Counted from the stretch's first letter, positions 1-8,116 are shown. The stretch: DNA of 64,000 nt from Spirochaetota bacterium (GCA_017302015.1 JAFLEE010000013.1:23062-87061), one strand, 5' to 3'. The notes: generated from the sequence alone by a model not told the origin. Program-made: numbers and translations.

Positions 1-1
1 C

Positions 2-1270
2 CTGGCGAGCGCCTTCTTCGGCGGCATCGCCGGGGCGGCGCTCTATCCGCGCACGCGCTCCGCCTGGCAGGCCGGGGCGCGGTCGGGCTTCGCCCGGGTG
101 TTCAGCGGACTCAGCGTGCTGGCTCTGGTTCTCCTGGCGGGAAAGTACCTGGCTCTCGTGCCCGAGGTCGTGATCTCCGCCTTCCTCGTGGTCTTCTGCC
201 TCACCACCTTCGACGCTTGGAGCCTCGGCCTGGTGCGGGGCCTGGGAAAGCGCTCGCCCCTGGGTCGCCGACGCGATCTCATCGATCTCTCGGTGATGCT
301 CCTCGTCGCGGGGGTCCTGGTGATGGCGGGGATCTTCCCCGCCGTGGTCGCGGGCCTCCTCCTCTCCATGCTGGTCTTCGTCATGGATTCGGGCCGCGAT
401 ATCCTGCGCGGCGATTATACGGCCGACCGCCTGCGCTCCAATGTCGAGCGGCGCGCCGAAGACCTCCGCCTCTTGGCGGCGCGCGGCCGCGCCATCCGCA
501 TCGCCGACCTTGACGGCTCGCTCTTCTTCGCCACCGCCGACAAGGTGCGGCGCTTCGCCGAGACCGTCCTCGATTCCGACGCCGAGTTCCTCATCCTCAA
601 TTTCAAGCGGGTCAAGAGCCTCGATGCCACGGGGGCCCAGATCCTGCGCCACCTGGGCGCCGGCTTCTCGGCCCGGGGGAAGCGCCTCCTCTTGGCGTTC
701 CTCTCCAAGGAGCACGAGGGGCATTTCCACGGGGGCGACGCGGGAATCTTCCCGGATTTCCAGCAGGCCCTCGCCTGGGCGGAAGACCGGCTCCTCGAGC
801 GCGGCAAGCCCGCCGCGGCGGAGGAGGAACTCCCGCTGTCGAAGGTCGACGCCCTTTCCCGCTTCCGCCCCCGCGAACTGGCCGTCTTGGCCCGGTTCCT
901 GCAGAGGAAGCGCTACCCCGCGGGCACGCGGATCTTCCGGGAAGGGAAGCCGGGCGACCGGGCGTACTTCCTCACCCTCGGCCGCGCCGACGTCTACATC
1001 GATTTCCACGGGGGCGAACTCTCGGACAAGCGCAGCACCATCTGCGCGGGCACGACCTTCGGCGAGATGTCCATCATCGACGCCGCGCCCCGTTCCGCCA
1101 GCGTGGTCGCGGCCACGGACGTCGTCTGCTTCGCGCTCTCCCGCCGCGGCCTCGCCCGCTTGCGCGCGGGGCATCCGGCCCTCGCCCTGAAACTCACCGA
1201 AGGCATCGCCCGGGAGATCTCCAAGCGCCTGCGCATCGTCCACGGGATCCTCAGCGAGATCCAGCGCTAG
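2..1270 (+). CDS. SulP-family anion transporter C-terminus with STAS and cNMP-binding domains (5' partial)
   Basis: The reading frame is open from base 2, so the start codon lies before the window. The visible part begins in the membrane domain, with hydrophobic segments around VLALVLLAGKYLALVPEVVI and LIDLSVMLLVAGVLVMAGIF. A STAS domain follows (LDGSLFFATADKVRRF, then SLDATGAQIL). The last ~130 residues form a cyclic-nucleotide-binding domain with GKPGDRAYFL and the phosphate-binding-cassette pattern FGEMSIIDAAPRSASV. This order (SulP core, STAS, cNMP) is a known architecture for bacterial sulfate/bicarbonate-type transporters gated or regulated by a cyclic nucleotide. Two cyclase-domain proteins occur elsewhere in the window (24641 and 60188), but a functional link is only inference. 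The substrate cannot be read from this fragment. The gene ends TAG 12 bp before a convergent gene. Confidence 0.9.
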   Translation: MASAFFGGIAGAALYPRTRSAWQAGARSGFARVFSGLSVLALVLLAGKYLALVPEVVISAFLVVFCLTTFDAWSLGLVRGLGKRSPLGRRRDLIDLSVMLLVAGVLVMAGIFPAVVAGLLLSMLVFVMDSGRDILRGDYTADRLRSNVERRAEDLRLLAARGRAIRIADLDGSLFFATADKVRRFAETVLDSDAEFLILNFKRVKSLDATGAQILRHLGAGFSARGKRLLLAFLSKEHEGHFHGGDAGIFPDFQQALAWAEDRLLERGKPAAAEEELPLSKVDALSRFRPRELAVLARFLQRKRYPAGTRIFREGKPGDRAYFLTLGRADVYIDFHGGELSDKRSTICAGTTFGEMSIIDAAPRSASVVAATDVVCFALSRRGLARLRAGHPALALKLTEGIAREISKRLRIVHGILSEIQR

Positions 1271-1282
1271 GGCGGGCGGCCC

Positions 1283-1618
1283 CTACCGGTGGCGCCTTCT
1301 GAACTGGCGCGGGTAGAGGGACGCCCCCTCGAATCCGAGATCGAAGGCGATCGCCTCGATGGAGCGGTCCGATTCCAGCAAGCGCCGGCACGAGGCGCGG
1401 ATGCGCTCCCGGGCCGGCCAAGTTCGCGGGATTTCGCCCGTGGTCCGGTGGAAGACCTGGGCCTCGGTGGAGCGGCCCCCTTGCATGTCTTCCCAAAAAC
1501 GCGAAACCCGCGGTCCGCAGCCGTACCGCGCCTTGACGAGGAGGGCAAAAGGGGATATTTTCTGTCCCACGAGCGGAGGCTTCACCGGCCCATCCGCCTC
1601 CATAGCGACTTTGTCCAT
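1283..1618 (-). CDS. Mini AraC-type DNA-binding protein (HTH domain only)
   Basis: This 111-residue protein aligns by eye with the AraC/XylS DNA-binding domain. FHRTTGEIPRTW fits the end of the first helix-turn-helix, the helix is RIRASCRRLLESDRSIEAIA, and DLGFEGASLYPRQFRRRH is the second helix-turn-helix. There is no sensor domain, and it stops about ten residues before the usual end of the family (FG.SP..YR). The ATG at 1618 has a GGAAGGG Shine-Dalgarno. The frame remains open further upstream to 1849, but that part overlaps the divergent secreted-protein gene and is not domain-like. It may be a functional small regulator or the decayed remnant of a larger one. Confidence 0.5.
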   Translation of the reverse strand: MDKVAMEADGPVKPPLVGQKISPFALLVKARYGCGPRVSRFWEDMQGGRSTEAQVFHRTTGEIPRTWPARERIRASCRRLLESDRSIEAIAFDLGFEGASLYPRQFRRRHR

Positions 1619-1685
1619 CGAACCCTTCCGCCCCCACGACACGTTTTCGGATGCGAGGAGCCCCTCCATCCGCCCAGGAGCTCCC

Positions 1686-2792
1686 TTGACCCTTCTCCAT
1701 GCCCGACGCCTCGCCGTCCTCCTCGCCGCGTTCCTCGCCTTCCCGCTCTTCAGCCAGACGCCGGCGGGGGAAGGTTCCTGGCACGAGCGGTCCCTCTTCA
1801 TCGCGGGCCTCACCAAGCCCGATGGCCAGGGCCTGGGCGCCTTCGCCAAGAACCCCGGCTACGCCAACCACGCCCAACTCATGGGCGCCGCCTGGGCCTT
1901 CGAGAAGACCAATAGCCTCGACCGCATCACGGAATGGCGCAAGGCCGAACTCCCCGGGGTGCCCGCCGACCAGGAAGTCTTCTACCCCCTCGGCGGCGCC
2001 GATCTGCCCAACGCCATGACCTTCTTCCCCGACGCCCCCCGCTACACCTTCATCGCCCTCGAGGCCGTGGGCCAGATGCCCCCCCTCACCGCCGCCAACC
2101 ACGACGCCTGGATGAAGGGCCTCCCCGGCATCCGCCAGACCTTCCAGGCCATGTGCGGGCTCAATTATTTCGAGAGCCGGATGCTCCGCGTGGCGTGGAG
2201 CAACCAGACCGTCAACGGGGTGCTGCCGCTCTTCCTCTCGTTCATCGTGCGCATGGACGGCGAAGTGCTCTCGGTCTCCAATTTCACCCTCGACGCCTCC
2301 GGCCAAAAAGTCTACACCACCGAAACCGGCAAGCCCGGCCTCGAGATCCGCTTCAAGAAGGGCGAGGCGATCAAGACGGTGGAGTACCACCAGATGTACC
2401 TCGACGACAAGCTCCTCACCAACCATACCCCCGAGGGCCAGTACCTGAAGAACCGCCCCACGGGCATCACGCTCCTCAAGAGCGCCGTCTACCTCTATTT
2501 CTGGGATAGCGAGGCGCTGCTGAAGGAACTCACCCTGCAGAAGAGCACCCTCGTGCTCCAGGACGACTCGGGCATCCCCTACGCCAGCTTCAATTCCCCC
2601 GCATGGAAGGGATCCTTCTACGGCATGTACTCCAAGCCCGGGCCCGTCGGCGGCATCGAAAAAGTCCCCTACCAAAAAGACCTGGAAGCCGCCTACGCCA
2701 AGGGCGCCAAACCCTTCAACTTCAATTACGGTTACGGCATCCTCTGGGGCAAGAACCGCGCCAACATGATGGTGTTCCGGAGGAGCGAGTAG
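1686..2792 (+). CDS. Secreted protein of unknown function, TTG start
   Basis: A TTG start at 1686 is preceded five bases upstream by AGGAG (1676-1680). It yields a classic Sec signal peptide (MTLLHARRLAVLLAAFLAF...FSQT). Earlier in-frame ATGs (for example 1359) give a non-hydrophobic N-terminus that overlaps the opposite mini-AraC gene, so they are unlikely. The mature 340-odd residues are rich in Tyr, Phe and Trp, contain no Cys pairs beyond one isolated Cys, and match no family I recognise. The stop codon TAG (2790-2792) lies inside the first unit of the downstream tandem repeat, so the repeat begins before the gene has ended. It is probably a periplasmic or surface protein. Confidence 0.75.
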   Translation: MTLLHARRLAVLLAAFLAFPLFSQTPAGEGSWHERSLFIAGLTKPDGQGLGAFAKNPGYANHAQLMGAAWAFEKTNSLDRITEWRKAELPGVPADQEVFYPLGGADLPNAMTFFPDAPRYTFIALEAVGQMPPLTAANHDAWMKGLPGIRQTFQAMCGLNYFESRMLRVAWSNQTVNGVLPLFLSFIVRMDGEVLSVSNFTLDASGQKVYTTETGKPGLEIRFKKGEAIKTVEYHQMYLDDKLLTNHTPEGQYLKNRPTGITLLKSAVYLYFWDSEALLKELTLQKSTLVLQDDSGIPYASFNSPAWKGSFYGMYSKPGPVGGIEKVPYQKDLEAAYAKGAKPFNFNYGYGILWGKNRANMMVFRRSE

Positions 2793-3270
2793 GCAGGAGG
2801 CCTGCTAACATCACCGCAGCCCGGAGGGGCGAAAAGCGGTGCCGACAGCAGGTCGGCGGTCCACCGCGCGCCAGGAGGGCGCAATCTGCGGTGGACGGTG
2901 ATGCGAGTAGGCAGGAAGCCTGCTAACATCACCGTAGCCCCGGAGGGGCGGAAAGCGGTGCCGACAGCAGGTCGGCGGTCCACCGCGCGCCAGGAGGGCG
3001 CAATCTGCGGTGGACGGTGATGCGAGTAGGCAGGAGGCCTGCAAACATCACCGCAGCCCAGGAGGGGCGATAAGCGGTGATGCGAGTAGGCAGGAGGCCT
3101 GTTAACATCACCGCAGCCCAGGAGGGGCGATAGGCGGTGATGCGAGTAGGCAGGAAGCCTGCTAACATCACCGCAGCCTAGGAGGGGCGAGTAGCGGTGC
3201 CGACAGCAGGTCGGCGGTCCACCGCGCGCCAGGAGGGCGCAATCTGCGGTGGACGGTGATGCGAGTAGGC
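2785..3270. repeat. Two-module tandem repeat array with nested hairpins
   Basis: Five units begin with GCGAGTAGGCAGGA at 2785, 2903, 3022, 3082 and 3142, and a 10-bp sixth start lies at 3261. Units 3 and 4 are 60 bp. Units 1, 2 and 5 are 118-119 bp because the same 60-bp core carries an extra ~59-bp module. The core contains the perfect inverted repeat ATCACCGC...GCGGTGAT. The long module sits inside the right arm and has its own inverted repeats (CCGAC-AGCAG-GTCGG, and GTCCACCGC...GCGGTGGAC enclosing GCGCC...GGCGC). Units differ at only a few positions, often AGG/AAG or CTG/TTG. There are no unique spacers, so this is not a CRISPR array. It resembles a REP/BIME-like intergenic palindromic element expanded in tandem. 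Confidence 0.9.
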
Positions 3271-3324
3271 AAAATGCCGTCTACCCGCATTGCAGATTCG
3301 GCGATGAACCCTGGAGTTTTATAT

Positions 3325-3909
3325 ATGCCCCTTGAATCAAGACCGAAGAGATTTTTCCGGTCCACCATGCTTTTCTTCGCGTTAGCGCCGCTGCTGGGGC
3401 TCGCATTACCCGCGGATTCCAATGAGATCGTACAGAACGTGACCAGCAAATCTATCCATAGTTCCATTAACAGAATGGGGGGTTTCGTCTTCCACATTGA
3501 ACAGAGCGGCCAAGAATTTCCCGCCCCCTTTTTCGGAATTTCGAGGACGTTTTCCGAGATTCTTCGGTCATATCCGGGACCATCGAACGCGATGCTGAAT
3601 TATCGCACGGACATCATCGCTGGAAATGCCCTTTATTGGGGCGGCTTCGCGGGTTATATTGGATTCAACGTGATCGGGGCCTATTCGATACCGGGGTACA
3701 CCAACTCGAATAACGGGCTCCTTATCTCGGCCGCCGTATTCTTGGCCGTGGAGATCGCTGGGGTCCTCTTCCTGACGAGGGGCTACCGGAAGGTATTCGA
3801 AGCGGTCAAATTTTATAATCGCGAAGTCCTCGAAAGGGAATTAGGGATGAAAGCCTCGGGATCGAGGCAATCTTTTTCTGTCTTTTTTTGCGGCGTGCGA
3901 CTCCAATAA
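3325..3909 (+). CDS. Low-GC membrane protein of unknown function
   Basis: This 194-residue protein has an N-terminal hydrophobic segment (FFRSTMLFFALAPLLGLALP) that may be a signal peptide or anchor. Two further membrane helices lie near residues 100-120 (LYWGGFAGYIGFNVIGAY) and 130-150 (LLISAAVFLAVEIAGVLFL). The ATG at 3325 has CTGGAG eight bases upstream. Alternative starts at 3256 and 3304 lie in or next to the repeat array and lack a Shine-Dalgarno. Base composition and codon use (ATA, TTA, AGA codons; GC near half) differ from the ~70% GC genes around it, suggesting recent acquisition. I do not recognise the family. Confidence 0.65.
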   Translation: MPLESRPKRFFRSTMLFFALAPLLGLALPADSNEIVQNVTSKSIHSSINRMGGFVFHIEQSGQEFPAPFFGISRTFSEILRSYPGPSNAMLNYRTDIIAGNALYWGGFAGYIGFNVIGAYSIPGYTNSNNGLLISAAVFLAVEIAGVLFLTRGYRKVFEAVKFYNREVLERELGMKASGSRQSFSVFFCGVRLQ

Positions 3910-4326
3910 GGGCGATCGCAAGCGCTGGCACCAGCGCGCCACGACCGGGCCTCAAGGAGTTGCCCCTCCCCCAACCAGACCCCGCGCGACCGTAATGCAC
4001 CCTGGAGTTCCGCCACCGGCAGGTCCCGCGGCGTGCAACCCATTTCAGGCTGAGCCCCGGCGGCAGCGAAGGTTTCCCTAGCGCGAGGCTGGCGGAGGGG
4101 GGTAGTAAGCAGCGTTTTCCCGGATTAAACCTGCGGGCGGAGCAGATCCGCCAATCGGGCCACCAACTATGGGCGTCCAAGGAAGGCCCCATCAACGGTG
4201 TTTCCCGTGCTCGCCCCAAGCGCCATTGCCCCGGGCACGTTAAAATAGCGTAACGTTTCCCTCCCGGAGCCCCGCCCGGAATTTTGTCCCGAGCGTGAAC
4301 CATTCCCGGGACGCCAGGAGCCCACG
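3910..4326. other. Intergenic region with hairpins and a candidate operator
   Basis: No convincing gene lies in these 417 bp. Three inverted repeats are visible: GCGCTGG-CA-CCAGCGC at 3922-3937, just after the stop of the preceding gene; GGCGGA-GCAGA-TCCGCC at 4136-4152; and ACGTTA-N8-TAACGT at 4237-4256, about 70 bp before the next start. None is followed by a clear T-tract. Confidence 0.6.
4237..4256. promoter_or_regulatory. Candidate operator upstream of the CBM9-like/LacI/AraC run
   Basis: A perfect 6-bp inverted repeat ACGTTA-AAATAGCG-TAACGT sits in an AT-richer patch about 70 bp before the ATG at 4327. The downstream run encodes two transcription factors, so an autoregulatory site is plausible. 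The assignment to a regulator is a guess. Confidence 0.35.
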
Positions 4327-4977
4327 ATGAAAAAAGCCGTCATTCCCCGGGTCGCCGTGGAGAATCCCGCCGACCTCAAGGCACTCGCGCAACTCCTCGG
4401 AGCGCGGGAGCCCGTCCTCGCCCTCGACACCGTGAACTGGACCCCCCCCAAGCACGTGCCCGAAGTGCGCCTCCACGCCGGATACGACGCGGCCCATCTT
4501 TACCTCCATTTCAAGGTGAAGGAAGAGAGCGTCATCGCCCTGGCGGGATCCCACCATGGAACGGTTTGGCTCGACAGCTGCGTCGAGATGTTCATCGCGC
4601 CTCCGGGCGACGGGAAGTACTATAACCTCGAGATGAATTGCATCGGCAAGGCCCTCATGGCCTGCGGCACTTCGCGGGCCACCTCCCATCGCCTCCCCCT
4701 CGAGACGTTTTCCCTGGTGAAACTCGAATCCTCCCTCGGCGGGGCGCCCTTCGCCGAACGCGCCGGCGGGGTCTCCTGGACGCTCACCGCCTCGGTGCCG
4801 CTGGCGGCCTTCGCCCGCCATCACCTCGGCGACCCCCGGGGCCAGACCTGGCGTGGCAATTTCTACAAATGCGGCGAAGACCTCCGCGATCCCCATTTCC
4901 TCTCCTGGAACCTCGTGGACTATTTCGAGCCCGATTTCCACCGCCCCGAGCATTTCGGGGAAATCTCCTTCGCCTGA
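4327..4977 (+). CDS. Carbohydrate-binding family 9-like protein
   Basis: This 216-residue protein has the hallmarks of the bacterial CBM9-like family that occurs as a stand-alone domain: VWLDSCVEMFI near residue 80, YYNLEMNCIGKAL, and a C-terminal FYKCGEDLRDPHFLSW...PDFHRPEHFGEISF. There is no signal peptide, which is usual for this group. A Shine-Dalgarno (CAGGAG) precedes the ATG. It is likely to bind a sugar or oligosaccharide in the cytoplasm, but no ligand can be named. It lies 26 bp before a LacI-family gene and appears to lead a four-gene transcription unit with two regulators. Confidence 0.8.
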   Translation: MKKAVIPRVAVENPADLKALAQLLGAREPVLALDTVNWTPPKHVPEVRLHAGYDAAHLYLHFKVKEESVIALAGSHHGTVWLDSCVEMFIAPPGDGKYYNLEMNCIGKALMACGTSRATSHRLPLETFSLVKLESSLGGAPFAERAGGVSWTLTASVPLAAFARHHLGDPRGQTWRGNFYKCGEDLRDPHFLSWNLVDYFEPDFHRPEHFGEISFA

Positions 4978-5003
4978 TCCGCGCGAAGGTCCCGGCCCTC
5001 CCC

Positions 5004-6011
5004 ATGGGGAAGAAGAAAGCGGATTCGGTCACCACCATCCGGGACGTGGCGCGCCTAGCCGGCACGGGGACCACGGCCGTCTCCCGCTTCTTCTCCTCCA
5101 AGGGCTACCTCGCCGCCGCCACGCGGGAGCGCATCGCCAAGGTGGTGGAGGCCACGGGCTTCCGCCTCAACCGCAACGCCAGCCTGCTCAAGAGCCGCAC
5201 CAACCGCCAACTCGCCCTCATCATCGGCGGCCGAGACCGCGTGCGCGCCTGGACCACCCACTTCTTCATGGGGGAGAAATTCATCGGCGTGGTGGAGGAG
5301 GCCGTGGCCCAGGGTTGGGAAGTCCTCCTCCTTCCCCTCGATCCCTGGGAACAGGATGCCGCCGAGGCCGAACTCCGCCGCCAACATTTCGCCGGGGCCC
5401 TCCTCTTCGAGCCGGTGCCCGAAGCCTTCACCGCCATGCTCTCGAGGTGGCGCATCCCGTTCGTCACCTCCAATTTCGAGATGGGGCGGGGCGAAGGCCG
5501 CCTCCAATTCTATGGGGAGGGCACCCACGCCGTCGTCACCGATTACGGGGGCATCCCCGCCGTGGCCGCTTCCTTCGCCGCCTCCCGCGGGTACGCGGGG
5601 GTCGCCTTCTCGCCGGGTTGGTACCCGATGGTCCACGATTTTGATCGCCTCGTGGGGAAGGCCGCGGCGGCCCATGGCCTCGTGGACCTCCGGGAACCCT
5701 TCGCCGCCGCCCTTCAAGACCGGAAGGCCCCCGAGCCCAGCGGACGCCTCCTCCTCGTTTGCGATTCGCCCGAGGCCGTCCAAATCGCCCACCCGTGGCT
5801 CGCGCCGGCCGCGGGGAAACTCGGGCTTCTGGCCTTCAATAATTATCCGCAATTCGCGGCCTTGGATCCCCAGGTCTCGTTCCTCTACCAGGACGGGGGC
5901 GCCATCGGCCGCGAATCCGTGCGGCGCCTGCTTTCTTGGATCGGGGAGGAGGCCATGGCGCCGGCGAGCGTCTACCTTCCGGTCACCCTGGAAGACCGGG
6001 GAAGCGCCTGA
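5004..6011 (+). CDS. LacI-family transcriptional regulator
   Basis: The N-terminus (VTTIRDVARLAGTGTTAVSRFFSSKGYLA) is the LacI helix-turn-helix with hinge, followed by ATRERIAKVVEATGFRLNRNA. The remaining ~270 residues form a periplasmic-binding-protein-like sensor (LALIIGGRDRVRAW onwards). The chosen ATG (5004) gives the 335-residue family length. The frame extends upstream only through the preceding gene. It is co-oriented with the CBM9-like gene 26 bp upstream, and its TGA overlaps the next ATG (TGATG at 6009-6013). The sensor suggests a monosaccharide or disaccharide effector. A cre/LacI-type operator occurs before the glycogen synthase gene (14527-14540), though linking it to this protein is inference. 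Confidence 0.9.
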   Translation: MGKKKADSVTTIRDVARLAGTGTTAVSRFFSSKGYLAAATRERIAKVVEATGFRLNRNASLLKSRTNRQLALIIGGRDRVRAWTTHFFMGEKFIGVVEEAVAQGWEVLLLPLDPWEQDAAEAELRRQHFAGALLFEPVPEAFTAMLSRWRIPFVTSNFEMGRGEGRLQFYGEGTHAVVTDYGGIPAVAASFAASRGYAGVAFSPGWYPMVHDFDRLVGKAAAAHGLVDLREPFAAALQDRKAPEPSGRLLLVCDSPEAVQIAHPWLAPAAGKLGLLAFNNYPQFAALDPQVSFLYQDGGAIGRESVRRLLSWIGEEAMAPASVYLPVTLEDRGSA

Positions 6012-6286
6012 TGGCCGGCCATAACCACGACCACGGGGGAGGTCCCTCCGGGGTAGTGAAGATCGTCGTCCACGCGCGCCTCACCCGCTCGAGGCCCTTC
6101 CTCTTCGGCGAGCACGACGGGCCGATCCTCGAGGCCGCCGGACGCAAGCCCACCTGGTCGGGCATCTCCGACTTCGGCCGCTGCCACCTCTTCGCCATGG
6201 ACGGCAGCGAGGTCCCCGATTTCGTCAACCGCCTGTCGGGCCTGGATTCAGAGCAGTACGAAGTGGCCCTCGGCATGGACCGGTGA
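6011..6286 (+). CDS. Small protein of unknown function between two regulators
   Basis: A 91-residue protein starts in the TGATG overlap with the LacI gene and ends in a TGATG overlap with the AraC gene. It is therefore translationally coupled on both sides, which is the main reason to believe it is real. It begins with a His-rich stretch (MAGHNHDHGGG), possibly metal-binding, followed by a mixed alpha/beta-like sequence containing one Cys (FGRCHLF). No membrane segment or signal peptide is visible. I do not recognise the family; a sugar-mutarotase-like or accessory role would be speculation. Confidence 0.7.
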   Translation: MAGHNHDHGGGPSGVVKIVVHARLTRSRPFLFGEHDGPILEAAGRKPTWSGISDFGRCHLFAMDGSEVPDFVNRLSGLDSEQYEVALGMDR

Positions 6287-7143
6287 TGGAGAGCGGCCCG
6301 CGCTCCTATTACCTCGCCCCCGCCCGGCCCGGGCCCTTCGCCCGGCTCCAACCCCGCCTCCTCTCCGTGGCCGAATACACTTCCCGGGGCCGCTGGATCA
6401 TGCCGCCCCAAATCCAGGATTTCTATACCCTGAGCTTCGTCCAGGCCGGCGCCTCCTCGGTGACGGCGGGCGGCGCGACGCACCGGGCCAGTCCGGGCGA
6501 GATCCTGCTCTATTCGCCCAAGCAGCCCTACCGGGCCAAGGGCCTGCCGCCCTTCGCCGATTACCGCACGATCATCTTCCGATTCACCACGGGCGACCGC
6601 ACCCCGTACCCCGTGCGATTCCACGCGGCGGCCCTCGCTCCGGTGAGGCGGGTACTCACGCTCCTCCTCGAGACCGTCGCGCGGCCCAAGGGGGACGAGC
6701 GCGCCATCAAGGGGCTCCTCCTCGACCTCCTCGCCCTGGCCGTGGAAACCTGGACGCCCACCGAGAGCCGCGACGCCCTGCGCTGCCGGGAAGCCTCCGC
6801 CCTCATGGCGCGCCGCCTCTCGGCCCCCTTCGCGCTGTCCGAGTACGCCCGCATCGCCGAACTGAGCCCCTCCCGCTTCGCCCACGTCTTCCGGGCCCAC
6901 GCGGGGGAGAGCCCCCGGGAACATTTCATGGGGCTCAAATGCCGCGAGGCCAAGCGCCTCTTGGCTGAAACCGAGGGCGGCGTGACCTCCGTCGCCGACG
7001 CCCTCGGCTTCTCCTCGATCCACCATTTCTCCCGCTGGTTCACCGCCCTCGAGGGGCGAAGCCCCACCGCCTTCCTGAAACGCCTGCGCGCCGACCTCTC
7101 CCGGGGGGAGCGCATCGTCAGGACGGACGGGCCGGGGGCATGA
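6286..7143 (+). CDS. AraC-family transcriptional regulator
   Basis: This 285-residue protein has an N-terminal cupin-like sensor (residues ~35-95, including ASPGEILLYSPKQPYRAKG) and a C-terminal AraC double helix-turn-helix. The first HTH is FALSEYARIAELSPSRFAHV and the second is GVTSVADALGFSSIHHFSRW, with ESPREHFMGLKCREAKRLL between them. The ATG at 6286 overlaps the previous stop by one base. The frame also offers GTG at 6283, which changes only one residue. As the last gene of a run that also encodes a LacI regulator, it may provide activation while the LacI protein represses, a common pairing in carbohydrate systems. Confidence 0.9.
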   Translation: MESGPRSYYLAPARPGPFARLQPRLLSVAEYTSRGRWIMPPQIQDFYTLSFVQAGASSVTAGGATHRASPGEILLYSPKQPYRAKGLPPFADYRTIIFRFTTGDRTPYPVRFHAAALAPVRRVLTLLLETVARPKGDERAIKGLLLDLLALAVETWTPTESRDALRCREASALMARRLSAPFALSEYARIAELSPSRFAHVFRAHAGESPREHFMGLKCREAKRLLAETEGGVTSVADALGFSSIHHFSRWFTALEGRSPTAFLKRLRADLSRGERIVRTDGPGA

Positions 7144-7351
7144 AGCGGGTCATGCACGAGGATCGCATCTCGAAGCATGGAAAAAATGACGCAATGCTTT
7201 TTTCGATACGATTGACCTGGAGACATTCTAACAACAATAATGACCCTACGACGCACGCACCTGATACTTTGTGGTGCGGGCATCCTGATGAAACCCGAAA
7301 ATCGGGCCAAAAGAGAGAAGCCTGAGCGGCTTCGTTGAGCCAAAGAGTCTG
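7144..7351. other. AT-rich intergenic region at the edge of a low-GC islet
   Basis: GC falls sharply here. A 61-codon ORF (7140-7325) overlaps the previous stop as ATGA but has no domain, and I do not call it. Two hairpins near 7293-7333 form the terminator of the opposite-strand HAD gene. Confidence 0.5.
7309..7333 (-). terminator. Rho-independent terminator of the HAD phosphatase gene
   Basis: Read on the minus strand, GAAGCC-GCTCA-GGCTTC is a perfect 6-bp stem followed directly by TCTCTTTT. It begins 18 bases after the HAD stop codon. A second small hairpin, CCCGA-N3-TCGGG, follows. Confidence 0.65.
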
Positions 7352-8116
7352 TTAAACGAAATTTTCGATATATTTCGCCACCCCGTCATCGTCATTCGAA
7401 TTCGTATGGTGTGTGGCGAGGGCCTTGATCTCTTCGATGGAGTTTTCCATGGCGACGCTCTTCCCGCATTTCTTGAAAAGCCCGATGTCGTTATGATCGT
7501 CACCGAAACAAGTGGCATCCGAAAACGAGCCCCCGTGGCGCTCCAGAAGAAGTTCTACGGCATTCTCTTTCGAAGCGGACTTCGGCATCATCTGGACCAA
7601 GCTCCCTTGGTCGGTCACGAGGACATTCACAGAATCGCCAAATTTTATCTTTAGTTCCCCGGAGATCGAACTGCAATTAACCAGGATCTTATTGGGGCTT
7701 CTTTCGGCGATGCGGGATGCCGACACAATCGTTGGGCCTTCTACAATGCCAAAGAATTTGCAGAAGTCGAACGCATTCGACGTGAGCCAACTGTCGGCAT
7801 CCTCGATGGATACGACGGAATCAGGATCATGGACGGCCAGCCAATCTATTATTTTAGATGAAGTTTCCCTCGGGATCGAAACGGACGTTTCTCCGAAGGC
7901 GGGGGAATGGATCAGCGACCCGTTATAAAAAACCGCCTCCGCCGGAAACTGGAATCGACTCATCACGGATCGCGTCGCCCTCGGCGGTCGCGCCGTGGCA
8001 ATGACCAATCGATGGCCCGCCTGCGCAAGCCCCTCCAGGGCTTTGAGTGAGCGCGACGTCAGTTCCTTATTGGAATTCAGCAGCGTGCCGTCCAGGTCAA
8101 AAACGAAGAAACTCAT
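7352..8116 (-). CDS. Cof-type HAD-superfamily phosphatase
   Basis: All four HAD motifs are visible: FVFDLDGTLL (nucleophile Asp), VIATARPP, the lysine in SKENAVELLL, and FGDDHNDIGLF. The C2-type cap between motifs II and III and the 254-residue length place it in the Cof/YbiV/SupH group of sugar-phosphate or cofactor phosphatases. The ATG at 8116 is preceded by a GGGAGG-type Shine-Dalgarno. The longer frame to 8188 adds a non-conserved leader. Codon use is clearly less GC-biased than in flanking genes. It follows the P-loop kinase gene by 130 bp on the same strand, so a kinase/phosphatase pair acting on one metabolite is possible but unproven. Confidence 0.88.
   Translation of the reverse strand: MSFFVFDLDGTLLNSNKELTSRSLKALEGLAQAGHRLVIATARPPRATRSVMSRFQFPAEAVFYNGSLIHSPAFGETSVSIPRETSSKIIDWLAVHDPDSVVSIEDADSWLTSNAFDFCKFFGIVEGPTIVSASRIAERSPNKILVNCSSISGELKIKFGDSVNVLVTDQGSLVQMMPKSASKENAVELLLERHGGSFSDATCFGDDHNDIGLFKKCGKSVAMENSIEEIKALATHHTNSNDDDGVAKYIENFV

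Noticed and set aside
2785-3270. CRISPR array
   Set aside because: Units are nearly identical from end to end with no unique spacers, and no cas gene is nearby.
3806-4303. Minus-strand 165-codon ORF with a hydrophobic tail followed by RRKKRQKK, reminiscent of a C-terminal sorting signal
   Set aside because: The body is low-complexity, there is no signal peptide, and the tail crosses into the antisense of the low-GC gene. It is probably chance.
7140-7325. 61-codon ORF overlapping the AraC stop as ATGA
   Set aside because: No domain, odd composition, and it runs into the terminator hairpin of the opposite gene. The start overlap is the only support.
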